A stretch of DNA of 64,000 bases, taken from Pseudomonas cerasi (lineage in GTDB: Bacteria > Pseudomonadota > Gammaproteobacteria > Pseudomonadales > Pseudomonadaceae). Made by a program: the position numbers and the translations under genes. The notes below the pieces were generated by a model that ran no database searches, was not told the origin of the DNA, and saw only the letters and a list, made by a program, of their open reading frames with translations. This document shows positions 16,578-26,273 of this stretch, piece by piece (position 1 is the first letter of the stretch; each line of letters begins with the position of its first letter). The DNA lies in NCBI RefSeq assembly GCF_900074915.1, contig NZ_LT222319.1, positions 3,939,001-4,003,000 on the forward strand, in the 5' to 3' direction.

Positions 16578-19274
16578 GTGTCCATGATCAAACAAGGCCT
16601 GGGCCTGAGCCTGTTGGCGCTCGGTATCGCCCAGGCAGGGAGCGTATTCGCTGTCACGCCGATGACCGGCAATGAAGTGGAAGCGCGCGTAGGCGCGATG
16701 CTGGACAACATGACGCAATCGGAAAAAATCAATTTTTCGCGCGTTGACGACGGCCGCATGATTCCCAAGCTGGACAAGTTCAACCTGCAGGGCACGGTCG
16801 CCTATGACTCGGCCATGGGTGTACTGGTCGGCGGCAAGACGTTCGGCGCGCAGTACCCTTCCCCGTCAGCACTTGCGGCCACCTGGAGCATCAATCGCGC
16901 CAAGGAATTCGGTCTGGCCATCGGCTACGAAACCCGCATAGCAGGTGGACAGCAAATGCTCTCGCCAGCCATCAACCTGTACCGCACGCCGTTCAACGGC
17001 CGGGCGGCTGAGTACATGAGCGGGGAAGATCCGTTTCTCGGCGCAGTACTGGCACCGGCAGTCACCAACGGTATCCAGGTTCAAGGCATCCAGGCGGCCG
17101 CCAAGCATTACCTGATGAACGAGCAGGAAGCGAACCGTCATTATCTGGATGTGAAGATTGACGAACGAGCGATGCAGGAGCTGTACCTGCCGGGCTTCGA
17201 GTCGCTGGTCAAGAACGCCAATATTGCCTCGGTCATGTGTGGCTACAACAAGATCAACGGCGAATACGCGTGTGAAAACCATCACCTCATCACCGATATC
17301 CTGAAAGGCCAGTGGGGCTTTCAAGGTAACGTCATGAGCGATTTCAACTCGGTTCAGGACGCCTTCAAGGGTGCCTGGGCAGGCACCGATATCGACATGC
17401 CCAGCGGCCTTCAGTTTACTGAAGCCAAACTGCTGCCTTATGTCTGGAATGGTCAGTTGCACCAGAGCGTGATCGACGACAAGGTGCGCAGGAACCTGAG
17501 AGCGCTGGTCAGCTACGGCTTTGACAAGGGGATCAACAAGGCGCAACCACTGGAGCATCGTGAATACGGGCAACTGGCGGCCTTGAACGTGGCCCGAGAA
17601 TCGATCGTCCTGCTGCGCAACGAGCCCGTGGACGGTCAGAAACCTCTCCTGCCATTGCCGAGAAACGCAAGGATTGCCGTGATTGGCGACATGGCCATGC
17701 AGCCGCCGACCGCGCCTTTCGGTACTGCCTATTCGGCGCCGGCCAGCTATGTCACCGAAGTGAGCGGACTCAAGCAACTGGCGTCTGACCCGTCCAATGT
17801 GGATTACCTGCCACAGATGAGCCTCAACCCCAAATCGTCGGTCTGGTATCAGCCAGGCAGTGACCAACAGGCGATCAGCAATACCGGCGTAAAAGCCGAG
17901 TATTACGCCAACACCTCGCTGTCCGGCGACCCGGTGGCAACCCGCATCGAACCGGGCGTCAATCTGGACTGGATTACCAATACCAACGTCACTGATTACG
18001 GCAGCAGCGCGGTCAATGGCTACAGCCCTTCAGCCGGCTCGTTCTCGGCCCGTTTCACTGGCAAGATCAAACCGACGATCACCGGTCCCCAGGTGTTCAA
18101 GGTCCGCGCGGACGGTGCCTATAAACTCTGGATCAATGATGAACTGGTGCTCGAGGACGAGGGCTCACAAGTCTCGTTCGACCTGATTCCAGTGGTTCCG
18201 CGGACGGTTAAAACCGTGAACCTCAAGGCTGGCAGCGAATACAACGTGCGCCTCGAATACCGCCGGCTCAAGGGCAACTTCACCCCGGTACTGGGCGGCA
18301 TGAACGGCGTGCAGATGAGCTGGGCAGCGTTGCGTCCACCGAAGAACCTGGGGGATTACGACGCTGTCGTGGTAGCCGCCGGCAATAACTTCGAGTACGA
18401 GGGTGAGTCGCTTGATCGTCCGTTCGAACTGCCGCAATTTCAGTCCGAGCTGATCGGTTTCATTCAGAAAGCAAACGCGAAAACCATCGTGGTGCTGCAC
18501 GGTGGCGGTGGCATGGACATGCAACCGTGGGCTGACAAGGTAGCGGCGTCTCTGCATGCCTGGTATCCAGGGCAACAGGGCGGCCAGGCACTGGCTGAAA
18601 TCCTGTTCGGCAAGGTCAATCCATCGGGCAAGCTGCCGATCACGCTGGACAAGAAGGCGCAGGACAATCCGAGCTATGCGTCGTACTCGAACCCGGTGCC
18701 GTACTATTTCAGCAGCCCTAACCCGCCTGTCGAGATGAGCTACAGCGAAGGCCTGTACCTGGGCTATCGCGGTTACGACAAGAAGCACACCAAACCGCTC
18801 TACCCATTCGGCTTCGGGCTTTCGTATACCACTTACGCGTACAGCGATCTGAAGCTGTCGAGCAACGTGCTGGCAGCGGGTGCGACCATTCAAGCGTCGT
18901 TCAAGGTTACCAACACGGGTGACAAGGCCGGTTTTGAAGTGGCTCAGTTGTACGTGCAGCCTTCCAAGCCGCTGGTTGATCGTCCAGAAAAAGAGCTGAA
19001 GGGCTTTTCCAAGGTTTACCTGAAGCCTGGCGAAAGCAAGACCGTGACCATTGCCCTGGACTCGCGCTCGTTCGCTTACTACTCAGCCAACTCGGTGAGC
19101 TGGAACGTTGACCCTGGCAAGTTCAAGGTGCTGGTGGGCAAGGACTCGGAAAACCTGACGCTCGACCGCACGGTTGTAGCGCTGTACCCGGAGCAATTGA
19201 CCACTCGCGACTCCAACGCGCTGCCGATCCCCCTGCGCAAGGCCGTACAGCTCAAGGCAGAACAGGCTTACTAA
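16578..19274 (+). CDS. Periplasmic GH3 beta-glucosidase with PA14 insertion
   Basis: 898 residues from GTG 16578, chosen because AAGGAA lies 8 bp upstream; ATG 16584 and ATG 16554 are alternatives. A signal peptide (IKQGLGLSLLALGIAQAGSVFA) is followed by the GH3 barrel with KHYLMNEQE and the nucleophile motif NVMSDFNSVQD (Asp255). The second alpha/beta domain carries a PA14-like insert (about 435-575: VKAEYYANTSLSGDP, VFKVRADGAYKLWINDELV), then a fibronectin-III-like tail (KVTNTGDKAGFEVAQLYV). Such enzymes release glucose from beta-glucosides, plausibly plant-derived. It follows the small secreted protein and ends at a strong palindrome. Confidence 0.93.
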   Translation: MSMIKQGLGLSLLALGIAQAGSVFAVTPMTGNEVEARVGAMLDNMTQSEKINFSRVDDGRMIPKLDKFNLQGTVAYDSAMGVLVGGKTFGAQYPSPSALAATWSINRAKEFGLAIGYETRIAGGQQMLSPAINLYRTPFNGRAAEYMSGEDPFLGAVLAPAVTNGIQVQGIQAAAKHYLMNEQEANRHYLDVKIDERAMQELYLPGFESLVKNANIASVMCGYNKINGEYACENHHLITDILKGQWGFQGNVMSDFNSVQDAFKGAWAGTDIDMPSGLQFTEAKLLPYVWNGQLHQSVIDDKVRRNLRALVSYGFDKGINKAQPLEHREYGQLAALNVARESIVLLRNEPVDGQKPLLPLPRNARIAVIGDMAMQPPTAPFGTAYSAPASYVTEVSGLKQLASDPSNVDYLPQMSLNPKSSVWYQPGSDQQAISNTGVKAEYYANTSLSGDPVATRIEPGVNLDWITNTNVTDYGSSAVNGYSPSAGSFSARFTGKIKPTITGPQVFKVRADGAYKLWINDELVLEDEGSQVSFDLIPVVPRTVKTVNLKAGSEYNVRLEYRRLKGNFTPVLGGMNGVQMSWAALRPPKNLGDYDAVVVAAGNNFEYEGESLDRPFELPQFQSELIGFIQKANAKTIVVLHGGGGMDMQPWADKVAASLHAWYPGQQGGQALAEILFGKVNPSGKLPITLDKKAQDNPSYASYSNPVPYYFSSPNPPVEMSYSEGLYLGYRGYDKKHTKPLYPFGFGLSYTTYAYSDLKLSSNVLAAGATIQASFKVTNTGDKAGFEVAQLYVQPSKPLVDRPEKELKGFSKVYLKPGESKTVTIALDSRSFAYYSANSVSWNVDPGKFKVLVGKDSENLTLDRTVVALYPEQLTTRDSNALPIPLRKAVQLKAEQAY

Positions 19275-19309
19275 GCCACATTCATCCCAGGCAACATTCA
19301 CATGCCAAA

Positions 19310-19340
19310 GGCATCGGTGGTCGACAGGACCACCGATGCC
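19310..19340. terminator. Bidirectional terminator-like hairpin between GH3 and TetR genes
   Basis: GGCATCGGTGGTC and GACCACCGATGCC are perfect 13-bp arms with a GACAG loop. The hairpin lies between convergent genes. The minus strand has a short TTT after the stem. Confidence 0.65.
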
Positions 19341-19361
19341 TGCCTGGCAAATGCCCGCAAC

Positions 19362-20015
19362 TCAGCGTGCAGCCAGATCCCGCGCCAGTCGTTCGAGAAA
19401 CCTGGCAAACCCCGCCTCTATCTGCACATCCCCTGGCGATCGAAGCCATTGAATCTGCATGCCATCCATCATGGCGGCTATCTCCAGGCTGATCTGCCTT
19501 GCGTCAACATCCGCTCGAATTTCGCCTGCCTCGACCAGCAACTTCAGGTGCGCCTGAAGATGGCCGTGCACGATCGCGAAACGCTCGCTGAACCAGCGGT
19601 GTGCAGGATGCGTCACCGAGAGACTTTCAGTGTTGATGATCATCAGCGCCTGGCTGACCGCGGCGTCTTCGATACTGAAACTCAGGACCTGCTTCAGAAA
19701 CGACAGGAACCCATCCAGAGAAGCGACCTGATCGGCATCCTGCAGCCTGGCGGCAATGTACTGGTCGCGATGTTCGAGAACGGCTTGCAGCAGCACCAGT
19801 TTGGTCGGGAAGTGGTGCAGCAGGCCGACCTGGGAGAGACCTGCCACCTTGGCAATGTTGGTCAGCGAGGCGCCGGCATACCCATCCCGAGCGAAGAGGG
19901 TCATGGCCGCCTTGATGATTTCGGCCTTGCGTACCTCGCCCTTGGGCAGGCGACGCTTGGCTGCGGGCTGCTTGGCTGCAGAGGGTGTACCGGAACTGTT
20001 TGCATCGATGGACAT
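19362..20015 (-). CDS. TetR-family transcriptional regulator
   Basis: 217 residues. A basic N-terminal tail (AAKQPAAKRRLPKGEVRK) leads into the TetR helix-turn-helix (AEIIKAAMTLFARDGYAGA, SLTNIAKVAGLSQVGLLHHFPTK), about 30-78. The C-terminal ligand domain is generic and helical. It converges on the GH3 gene and diverges from the hybrid kinase across 540 bp. A TTTCG-N5-CGAAA repeat 13 bp upstream of the start could be its own operator. Effector unknown. Confidence 0.9.
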   Translation of the reverse strand: MSIDANSSGTPSAAKQPAAKRRLPKGEVRKAEIIKAAMTLFARDGYAGASLTNIAKVAGLSQVGLLHHFPTKLVLLQAVLEHRDQYIAARLQDADQVASLDGFLSFLKQVLSFSIEDAAVSQALMIINTESLSVTHPAHRWFSERFAIVHGHLQAHLKLLVEAGEIRADVDARQISLEIAAMMDGMQIQWLRSPGDVQIEAGFARFLERLARDLAAR

Positions 20016-20027
20016 ACGAAGGGCACG

Positions 20028-20042
20028 TTTCGCATAACGAAA
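20028..20042. promoter_or_regulatory. Small inverted repeat upstream of TetR gene
   Basis: TTTCG and CGAAA flank a CATAA spacer just upstream of the TetR start, overlapping two direct CATA(A)CGAA(A)GGG repeats. Autoregulatory operator candidate. Confidence 0.3.
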
Positions 20043-20547
20043 GGGTAAATCCTAGCATGCGCTCCGCAGAACCCCTGAAAAAAAGGCTGACCCGCAAGCA
20101 CAATTCGCATCAGGTCATGAGCAATGTGCGCAGCCTGCAAATAAAGTTGTTCCCCTGACCTGACGCCCTATAAAGAAAGCCCTCCACAGGCCGATGAGTA
20201 CCCGGACAAATCGCCGCGCCTTGACCATCTCGCCTGAATCGGCTCAGGACACGATGGCTGCTTTAAATTCCTGATCCGTCGAAACCCGATTCGTCGACAG
20301 ATGTCCACTGACACGGCCACTGCGCTGCGGTCACGACAGGACGTGAATTCAAGCGCGACAATGACTGTATGGTGGTCGCCATAGAAAGAGGCACATCAGG
20401 TGCAGCCTGCCGAGAGAAAGTGGTCTATTCGCTGATACTCGCGCCCGGGACGCACACAGGCAAATGCAGATATCAATAACGACCGGATTCAACGTGCAAA
20501 GCAGGCCACCGGCAAGTGCCCGCCCATGCCGAACATAACGTGTGAGC
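20043..20547. other. Intergenic region upstream of hybrid kinase
   Basis: About 500 bases between divergent TetR and kinase genes. Frames are short and lack family features; I see no RNA gene, insertion sequence or clear promoter motif. Confidence 0.5.
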
Positions 20548-20557
20548 GGGAGGCGCT

Positions 20558-23467
20558 CTGAAAGACCTGACAAGAGAAGAGCTTGAAGCGCAGATCGTGG
20601 ACCTGCGCAGAATGCTTGAAGAAGCCGGCATCGACGCCGCAACGAATACCCCTCGACACGTAGCCGTTGGCCAGGAGGCACGCCAGCGCGCAGTCTTTGA
20701 AAGCGCGATGGATTTCGCCATGATCCTGACCGATGGCAACGGCATCATTACCGACTGGAACCCGGGCGCAGAACAGGTTCTGGGCTGGACCCAGGATGAG
20801 ATGGTCGGTCAGAGCGCCGAGCGTTTCTTTACGCCCGAAGACCTGGCCAACGACCGGATAGAGCATGAAATGCAGCTGGCGCTGAGCGTAGGCCGGGCGT
20901 CGGACGAGCGCTGGCACCTGCGCAAGGACGGTGAGCTGTTCTGGGCATCGGGCGAGATGATGCCGCTCTACGACGAAAGGAATACGCACCTCGGTTTCGT
21001 GAAGATCCTGCGCGATCGCACCCGCGAGTACTTGGCGGGCCGCGCGACCGAGGAAGCCCAGGAACGTTATCGGCTGGCCGCCAAGGCGACCAACGACGCG
21101 ATCTGGGACTGGGACTTTGCAGCCAATCTGGTGCTCTGGAACGACGCGCTTGAGGAGGCTTACGGCCACCCGCTGGCAACCCTGGACAACTCTGGTGACT
21201 GGTGGATCAGCCAGATCCATCCCGACGACCGTAGCCGCGTGTACAACTCCATTCACGCCGTGATCGACGGCAATGGCACTGCCTGGACGGATGAATACCG
21301 CTTTCGTCGGCTGGACGGGTCCTATGCCGATGTACTGGACCGCGGCCATGTAATACGCAATACCGACGGCCAGGCGGTGCGCATGATCGGTGCAATGCTC
21401 GACATGTCACAGATGCGCAAGGCCGAGACGGCGCTGCGCCAGAGCGAAGAGCGCTCCAGGGCCATGCTGGAGACCATCGAAGCTGCATTCGCCATCATTC
21501 AGGTCAAGTTCGATGCCGATGACAGCCCCGTGGACTACCGCTTCATCGAAGCCAACCCCGCGTTTGAACGTCAGGCCGGCGTCGATCTGCGCGGCAAGTG
21601 GGTGACCGAGTTCGCGCCGGACCTGGAGCGGTTCTGGTTCGAAGCCTATGGGCACGTCGCCAAAACCGGCGAGCCTGCCAGCTTCGAGAACTATGCCAAG
21701 GCTTTCGAGCGCTGGTTCGAAGTCAAGGCGGTGCGTGTCGGTGAGCCGGCTGACCGGCAGATTGCGGTGATCTTCAGCGATGTGACGGCGCGACGCGACG
21801 CCGAGGAGCGCTTGCGCACCAGTGAGGCCGTCGCACGCGAAAACATCGACCGCGTTCAGCTCGCCCTGGCCGCCGGTGCAATCATCGGCACCTGGCACTG
21901 GGACTTGCAGACCGATCGCTTTACCGTCGACGAAGCCTTCGCCAAGGCCTTCGGTCTGGACCCCGGGCTGGGCCGTGAAGGCCTGAGTCTGGAGCAAGTC
22001 ATTGCCACTGTTCACCCGGAAGACAAGCAATGCCTGATCCATGCGATCAATGCGGTCATCACCAACGGACGTGTTTACGCCCACCAGTACCGCGTTCGTC
22101 GTACTGACGGGGTCTACTACTGGATCGAAGCCAACGGCCGGGTCGACCGAGCGGAGGATGGCACGCCACTGAGCTTCCCCGGTGTGCTCATCAACGTTGA
22201 CGAACGACGCGCCGTGGCAGCCGAACGCGACCGTGCCACTGCCGCGCTGCGGGCACTCAACGACACGCTTGAGCAACGCGTGGCAGCGCGCACCACCGAG
22301 CTCATGCAGGCCGAAGAGAAGCTGCGCCAGTCACAGAAAATGGAAGCGGTCGGGCAACTGACCGGTGGCCTCGCCCACGACTTCAACAACCTGCTGGCAG
22401 GCATTTCCGGCGCCCTGGAACTGATGGGCTCGCGGATCGAGCAAGGCCGCTGGGGCGAGGTTGACAAGTACATCGTGACGGCCCAGGGCGCGGCCAAACG
22501 TGCAGCGGCCCTGACGCACCGGCTGCTGGCCTTCTCTCGACGCCAGACCCTGGACCCGCAGCCGACCGACGTGAACAGGCTGATGAAAGGCATGACCGAT
22601 CTGATCCAGCGCACGGTCGGCCCCAGCATCGTGGTCGAGACCATAGGTGCCATGGGTTTATGGCCGACACTGGTCGATGCCAGCCAGCTGGAAAACGCGC
22701 TGTTGAATCTGTGCATCAACGCCCGCGATGCGATGCCGGACGGCGGACGCATCTCCATCGAGGCGAGCAACCGCTGGATAGACGGCGATGTGGCACGCGC
22801 ACACGATATGCCTGAGGGCCACTATCTTTCGCTGTGCGTGACCGATACCGGCACCGGCATGACGCCTGATGTCATCGCCAAGGCATTCGACCCCTTCTTC
22901 ACCACCAAGCCCATTGGTCAGGGCACCGGGCTGGGCCTGTCGATGATTTACGGGTTTGCCAATCAGTCCGGCGGACGCGTGCGCATTCAGTCTGAGGTTG
23001 GCAAGGGAACCGCGATATCGCTGTACCTGCCCCGCTACGAAGGTACTGCGGCCAGGGACGAAGGCGATGTGCACAAGGCGCCATTCGAGTTTACCCAGTC
23101 CGGGGAAACCATCCTGATCGTGGACGACGAACCCACGGTGCGCATGCTGCTCACCGATGCCCTCGGTGACCTGGGCTATACGCTGATCGAAGCCGCCGAC
23201 AGCCTGGCCGGCCTCAAGCTGCTGCGCTCGGATGTGCATATCGACCTGCTTATCACTGACGTGGGCTTGCCGGGCGGCATGAACGGACGACAAATGGCCG
23301 ATGCCGGACGCGAGGTCCGCCCGCATCTGAAGACACTGTTCATCACCGGCTACGCGGAAAACGCCGCCATCGGTGACGAACAGCTCGGGCCAGGAATGCG
23401 CGTACTGACCAAGCCATTTGCGATTGACGCGTTGGCCGCCAGAGTCCAGGAACTGATGAGCGCCTGA
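20558..23467 (+). CDS. Hybrid sensor histidine kinase with four PAS domains and a receiver
   Basis: About 969 residues if translation starts at CTG 20558 (GGGAGG four bases upstream, an in-frame TGA just before). The first conventional start is GTG 20597. The N-terminal coiled coil LKDLTREELEAQIVDLRRML spans that region, which favours the upstream start. Then come four PAS domains (ILTDGNGIITDWNPGAEQVL; AIWDWDFAANLVLWND; the third around FIEANPAFERQAG; GTWHWDLQTDRFTVDE). A HisKA motif (GGLAHDFNNLL, His607), an HATPase domain (INARDAMPDGG, FDPFFTTKP, GTGLGLS) and a C-terminal receiver (ILIVDDEP, phospho-Asp901 in LLITDVGLP) follow. There is no membrane segment, so the sensor is cytosolic. No partner regulator is adjacent. 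Confidence 0.92.
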   Translation: MKDLTREELEAQIVDLRRMLEEAGIDAATNTPRHVAVGQEARQRAVFESAMDFAMILTDGNGIITDWNPGAEQVLGWTQDEMVGQSAERFFTPEDLANDRIEHEMQLALSVGRASDERWHLRKDGELFWASGEMMPLYDERNTHLGFVKILRDRTREYLAGRATEEAQERYRLAAKATNDAIWDWDFAANLVLWNDALEEAYGHPLATLDNSGDWWISQIHPDDRSRVYNSIHAVIDGNGTAWTDEYRFRRLDGSYADVLDRGHVIRNTDGQAVRMIGAMLDMSQMRKAETALRQSEERSRAMLETIEAAFAIIQVKFDADDSPVDYRFIEANPAFERQAGVDLRGKWVTEFAPDLERFWFEAYGHVAKTGEPASFENYAKAFERWFEVKAVRVGEPADRQIAVIFSDVTARRDAEERLRTSEAVARENIDRVQLALAAGAIIGTWHWDLQTDRFTVDEAFAKAFGLDPGLGREGLSLEQVIATVHPEDKQCLIHAINAVITNGRVYAHQYRVRRTDGVYYWIEANGRVDRAEDGTPLSFPGVLINVDERRAVAAERDRATAALRALNDTLEQRVAARTTELMQAEEKLRQSQKMEAVGQLTGGLAHDFNNLLAGISGALELMGSRIEQGRWGEVDKYIVTAQGAAKRAAALTHRLLAFSRRQTLDPQPTDVNRLMKGMTDLIQRTVGPSIVVETIGAMGLWPTLVDASQLENALLNLCINARDAMPDGGRISIEASNRWIDGDVARAHDMPEGHYLSLCVTDTGTGMTPDVIAKAFDPFFTTKPIGQGTGLGLSMIYGFANQSGGRVRIQSEVGKGTAISLYLPRYEGTAARDEGDVHKAPFEFTQSGETILIVDDEPTVRMLLTDALGDLGYTLIEAADSLAGLKLLRSDVHIDLLITDVGLPGGMNGRQMADAGREVRPHLKTLFITGYAENAAIGDEQLGPGMRVLTKPFAIDALAARVQELMSA

Positions 23468-23572
23468 GTAGACGGCCCGGTGCAACCCTGCCCCGGGCCG
23501 TCAACATTGAGCGCTGCGCAAACCCGGTGCTAACATGCGCGACCGCCATGCAGGCAAGGGAATAACCGGGTC

Positions 23573-24181
23573 ATGAGCAGTATCCGCGAGCGCAACAAAG
23601 AACTCATCCTGCGCGCTGCCAGCGAGGAATTTGCCGACAAGGGCTTCGCCGCCAGCAAGACCAGCGACATCGCAGCCAAGGCCGGTGTCCCCAAGCCCAA
23701 CGTCTACTACTACTTCAAATCCAAGGAAAACCTCTATCGCGAGGTGCTGGAAAGCATCATCGAGCCCATTCTGCGTGCCTCGACACCCTTCAATCCCGAA
23801 GGCATACCAGCCGAAGTCCTCAGCCGCTATATCCGTTCGAAAATCCAGATCTCCCGCGACCTGCCCTTCGCCTCGAAAGTGTTCGCCAGCGAGATCATGC
23901 ATGGCGCCCCGCACCTGACAGCGCAGCAGATTGAACAGCTCAATGGCCAGGCACGGCACAACATCGAATGCATCCAGGCCTGGATCGACAGCGGACAGAT
24001 CGCCCCGCTCGATCCTCACCACCTGATGTTCACCATCTGGGCCGCGACCCAGACCTATGCCGATTTCGACTGGCAGATCGCAACGGTCACCGGCAAGGCA
24101 AAACTGCAGGACGCCGATTACGAGGCGGCAACCCGGACCATCCTCAGGCTGGTGCTCAAGGGTTGCGAGCCGGACCGCTGA
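23573..24181 (+). CDS. TetR-family regulator, RutR-like
   Basis: 202 residues. The helix-turn-helix region reads LILRAASEEFADKGFAASKT then SDIAAKAGVPKPNVYYYFKSKE. The C-terminal part (SRYIRSKIQISRDLPFASKVFASEIMHGAP, WIDSGQIAPLDPHHLMFTIWAATQTYADFDWQI) has the TetR C-terminal domain of RutR/YcdC, the pyrimidine regulator. No rut or pyrimidine gene is nearby, so the local target is unclear. AGGGAA lies 11 bp before the ATG. A strong hairpin terminator follows. Confidence 0.9.
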   Translation: MSSIRERNKELILRAASEEFADKGFAASKTSDIAAKAGVPKPNVYYYFKSKENLYREVLESIIEPILRASTPFNPEGIPAEVLSRYIRSKIQISRDLPFASKVFASEIMHGAPHLTAQQIEQLNGQARHNIECIQAWIDSGQIAPLDPHHLMFTIWAATQTYADFDWQIATVTGKAKLQDADYEAATRTILRLVLKGCEPDR

Positions 24182-24205
24182 ACCCGCCCTGCTTTCCTGC
24201 AGACG

Positions 24206-24234
24206 CAAAAAACCCGCCGAAGCGGGTGGTTTTG
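24206..24234. terminator. Rho-independent terminator after TetR gene
   Basis: ACCCGC-CGAA-GCGGGT stem flanked by A-rich sequence before and GGTTTT after. It would work in both directions; the minus strand has a T6 tail. Confidence 0.75.
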
Positions 24235-24535
24235 CAACATGACCATTCCGACATCCTGTCAGTAGCCTCCTGGCAATGGTCGATCCTCCCTGATCACTGC
24301 GGCGTTCCTTCGCTGCAGCTGTTGAATTGGATCCTACATTCACTGAGGGTCCGTCGATAGAGCCAATCGCGTCTGTTGCTGTAAGCCTTTCGCCATAGCG
24401 GTGTACGCCGTTAAAAAGTGTGACCGGCCGCTCATGTTTGGTCAGGATGCGCCGAGATGCTTGAAAGGCTCTGAATCGCGCGTTGCGCGGATCGGAGTCA
24501 TCAGAAGAAAAAAAATAATGCATGGGATGCCAATC
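24235..24535. other. Intergenic region upstream of Cache chemoreceptor
   Basis: About 300 bases after the TetR terminator. The frame of the next gene extends back to 24401, but no ribosome site or conserved sequence supports it. I see no clear promoter consensus. Confidence 0.45.
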
Positions 24536-26167
24536 ATGAGTATGCGCAGTTTGTCCATCAGTCGCCGTCTGTGGCTGATTCTTGTCGTTTCAGTGCTGAT
24601 GCTCTTCGTCCTGTCGGCGACGCTGCTCAGGCAGCTGCATAACGACCTGTATCAGGCCAAGGCCGAGAAAACCATGCACGTGGTGCAGACTGCCAGCGGC
24701 ATCCTCTCGTTTTATCAGGGGCTTGAAGCTGCAGGCGGCATGACACGCGAGGCTGCGCAACAGCAGGCCTTGAAAGAGATAAAGAGCCTGCGTTACAGCC
24801 AGAGCGACTACTTCTGGATCAACGACCTGCGCCCGGTGATGATCATGCACCCCACCAACCCCAAACTTGAAGGCCAGGATCTGTCGACCATCAAGGACCC
24901 GGACGGCTTTGCGGTGTTCAACGAAATGGTCACGCTGGTCAAAGCCCAGGGTGCCGGGATGGTGAATTACCGTTGGCCCAAGCCCGGCGCCAGCGAGCCG
25001 GTGAAAAAGACCTCCTACGTGCAGCTGTTTCAGCCATGGGGCTGGATTCTGGGTTCCGGCGTGTACGTCGACGACGTCGCGGCAGAGTTCAAGACACAGC
25101 TGTGGAACGCCGGGATGTTCATCGCCGGCATCGTGCTGATCATGGTCTTGCTACTGGTGATGATCGTACGCAGCATCGTGCGCCCTCTCAGAGCGGCGGT
25201 TGATGCGATGGCCGATATTGCCAGTGGCGAAAGCGATCTGACCCGCACGCTGGAAACCCACGGCAAGGATGAAATCACTGAACTGGGTACGCACTTCAAT
25301 GCCTTTGTCGCCAAGCTGCGCAATGTCGTCGGTCAGTTGCAGCACTCTGCCGTGGCGCTGGGCAAGGCCTCGACCGATCTGGGCAGCGACGCCGAACAGG
25401 CGCAAGGCCGCAGCGAAAAACAATCGCAGCAAATGGATCTGGTTGCCACGGCGGTCAACGAGGTGACCTACGGCGTGCAGGACGTGGCCAAGAACGCTGA
25501 ACATGCCGCCAGCGAAATGCGCGATGCCGAGTCGCAGGCACAGCAGGGCCAAATCAATATCGATAACAGCCTGCGCCAGATCGAACACCTCTCCAGCACC
25601 ATTGGTCAGGCCGTGCAAGTGATGCAGAGTCTGGCCAGCGAGAGCACACAGATCGGCAGCGTGCTGGAAGTGATCAGTTCGATTGCCGAGCAGACCAACC
25701 TGCTGGCGCTGAACGCAGCCATCGAAGCGGCGCGCGCCGGCGAACAGGGCCGCGGCTTTGCCGTGGTGGCCGATGAAGTGCGCCTGCTGGCCCAGCGCAC
25801 GCAGAAGTCGACCGCAGAAATCCAGTCAATGATCGAACGCCTGCAAAAGCATTCCGATGCAGCGGTCAAGGTGATCGGCGACAGCAGCCGTTCCTCGCAA
25901 CTGACCATCGAGCAGGCCAATCAGGCCGGTCAGAGCCTGACCTCAATCAGTCAGGCGCTGCGCAACCTCAACAGCCTGAACGCCTCCATCGCCAGTGCCA
26001 CCCTGCAGCAGACGCACGTGGTGGATGACATCAACCAGAACGTCACCCAGGCCGCACAATTGTCCCAGAGCACGGCACTGGCCGCCGAACAGTCGACTTC
26101 GGCCAGTCTGCACCTGCGCGGGTTGAGCGAAGAATTGAACACCTTGCTGAAGCAGTTCCGGGTTTAA
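24536..26167 (+). CDS. Methyl-accepting chemotaxis protein with single Cache (sCache_2) sensor
   Basis: 543 residues from ATG 24536; nearby ATGs at 24518 and 24542 are also possible. The first membrane helix is LWLILVVSVLMLFVLSATLL. A periplasmic sCache_2 domain follows (SILSFYQ-like start, YSQSDYFWINDLRPVMIMHP, and QPWGWILGSGVYVDDV), a fold that often binds small carboxylates. Then come a second helix (MFIAGIVLIMVLLLVMIV), HAMP and the signalling tip NLLALNAAIEAARAGEQGRG. There is no C-terminal methylation pentapeptide. It is unrelated in its sensor to the chemoreceptor at 6.5-8.1 kb. Confidence 0.95.
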   Translation: MSMRSLSISRRLWLILVVSVLMLFVLSATLLRQLHNDLYQAKAEKTMHVVQTASGILSFYQGLEAAGGMTREAAQQQALKEIKSLRYSQSDYFWINDLRPVMIMHPTNPKLEGQDLSTIKDPDGFAVFNEMVTLVKAQGAGMVNYRWPKPGASEPVKKTSYVQLFQPWGWILGSGVYVDDVAAEFKTQLWNAGMFIAGIVLIMVLLLVMIVRSIVRPLRAAVDAMADIASGESDLTRTLETHGKDEITELGTHFNAFVAKLRNVVGQLQHSAVALGKASTDLGSDAEQAQGRSEKQSQQMDLVATAVNEVTYGVQDVAKNAEHAASEMRDAESQAQQGQINIDNSLRQIEHLSSTIGQAVQVMQSLASESTQIGSVLEVISSIAEQTNLLALNAAIEAARAGEQGRGFAVVADEVRLLAQRTQKSTAEIQSMIERLQKHSDAAVKVIGDSSRSSQLTIEQANQAGQSLTSISQALRNLNSLNASIASATLQQTHVVDDINQNVTQAAQLSQSTALAAEQSTSASLHLRGLSEELNTLLKQFRV

Positions 26168-26273
26168 ATCTGCATGGCGATTGGCGGGCGTACGGAACCT
26201 CGTGCGCCTCTTGTTGCCTGAGACCTGCTTATTCAACCGCTCATTAGCTGCTTATTTAATTGCAGGGGGTCAC

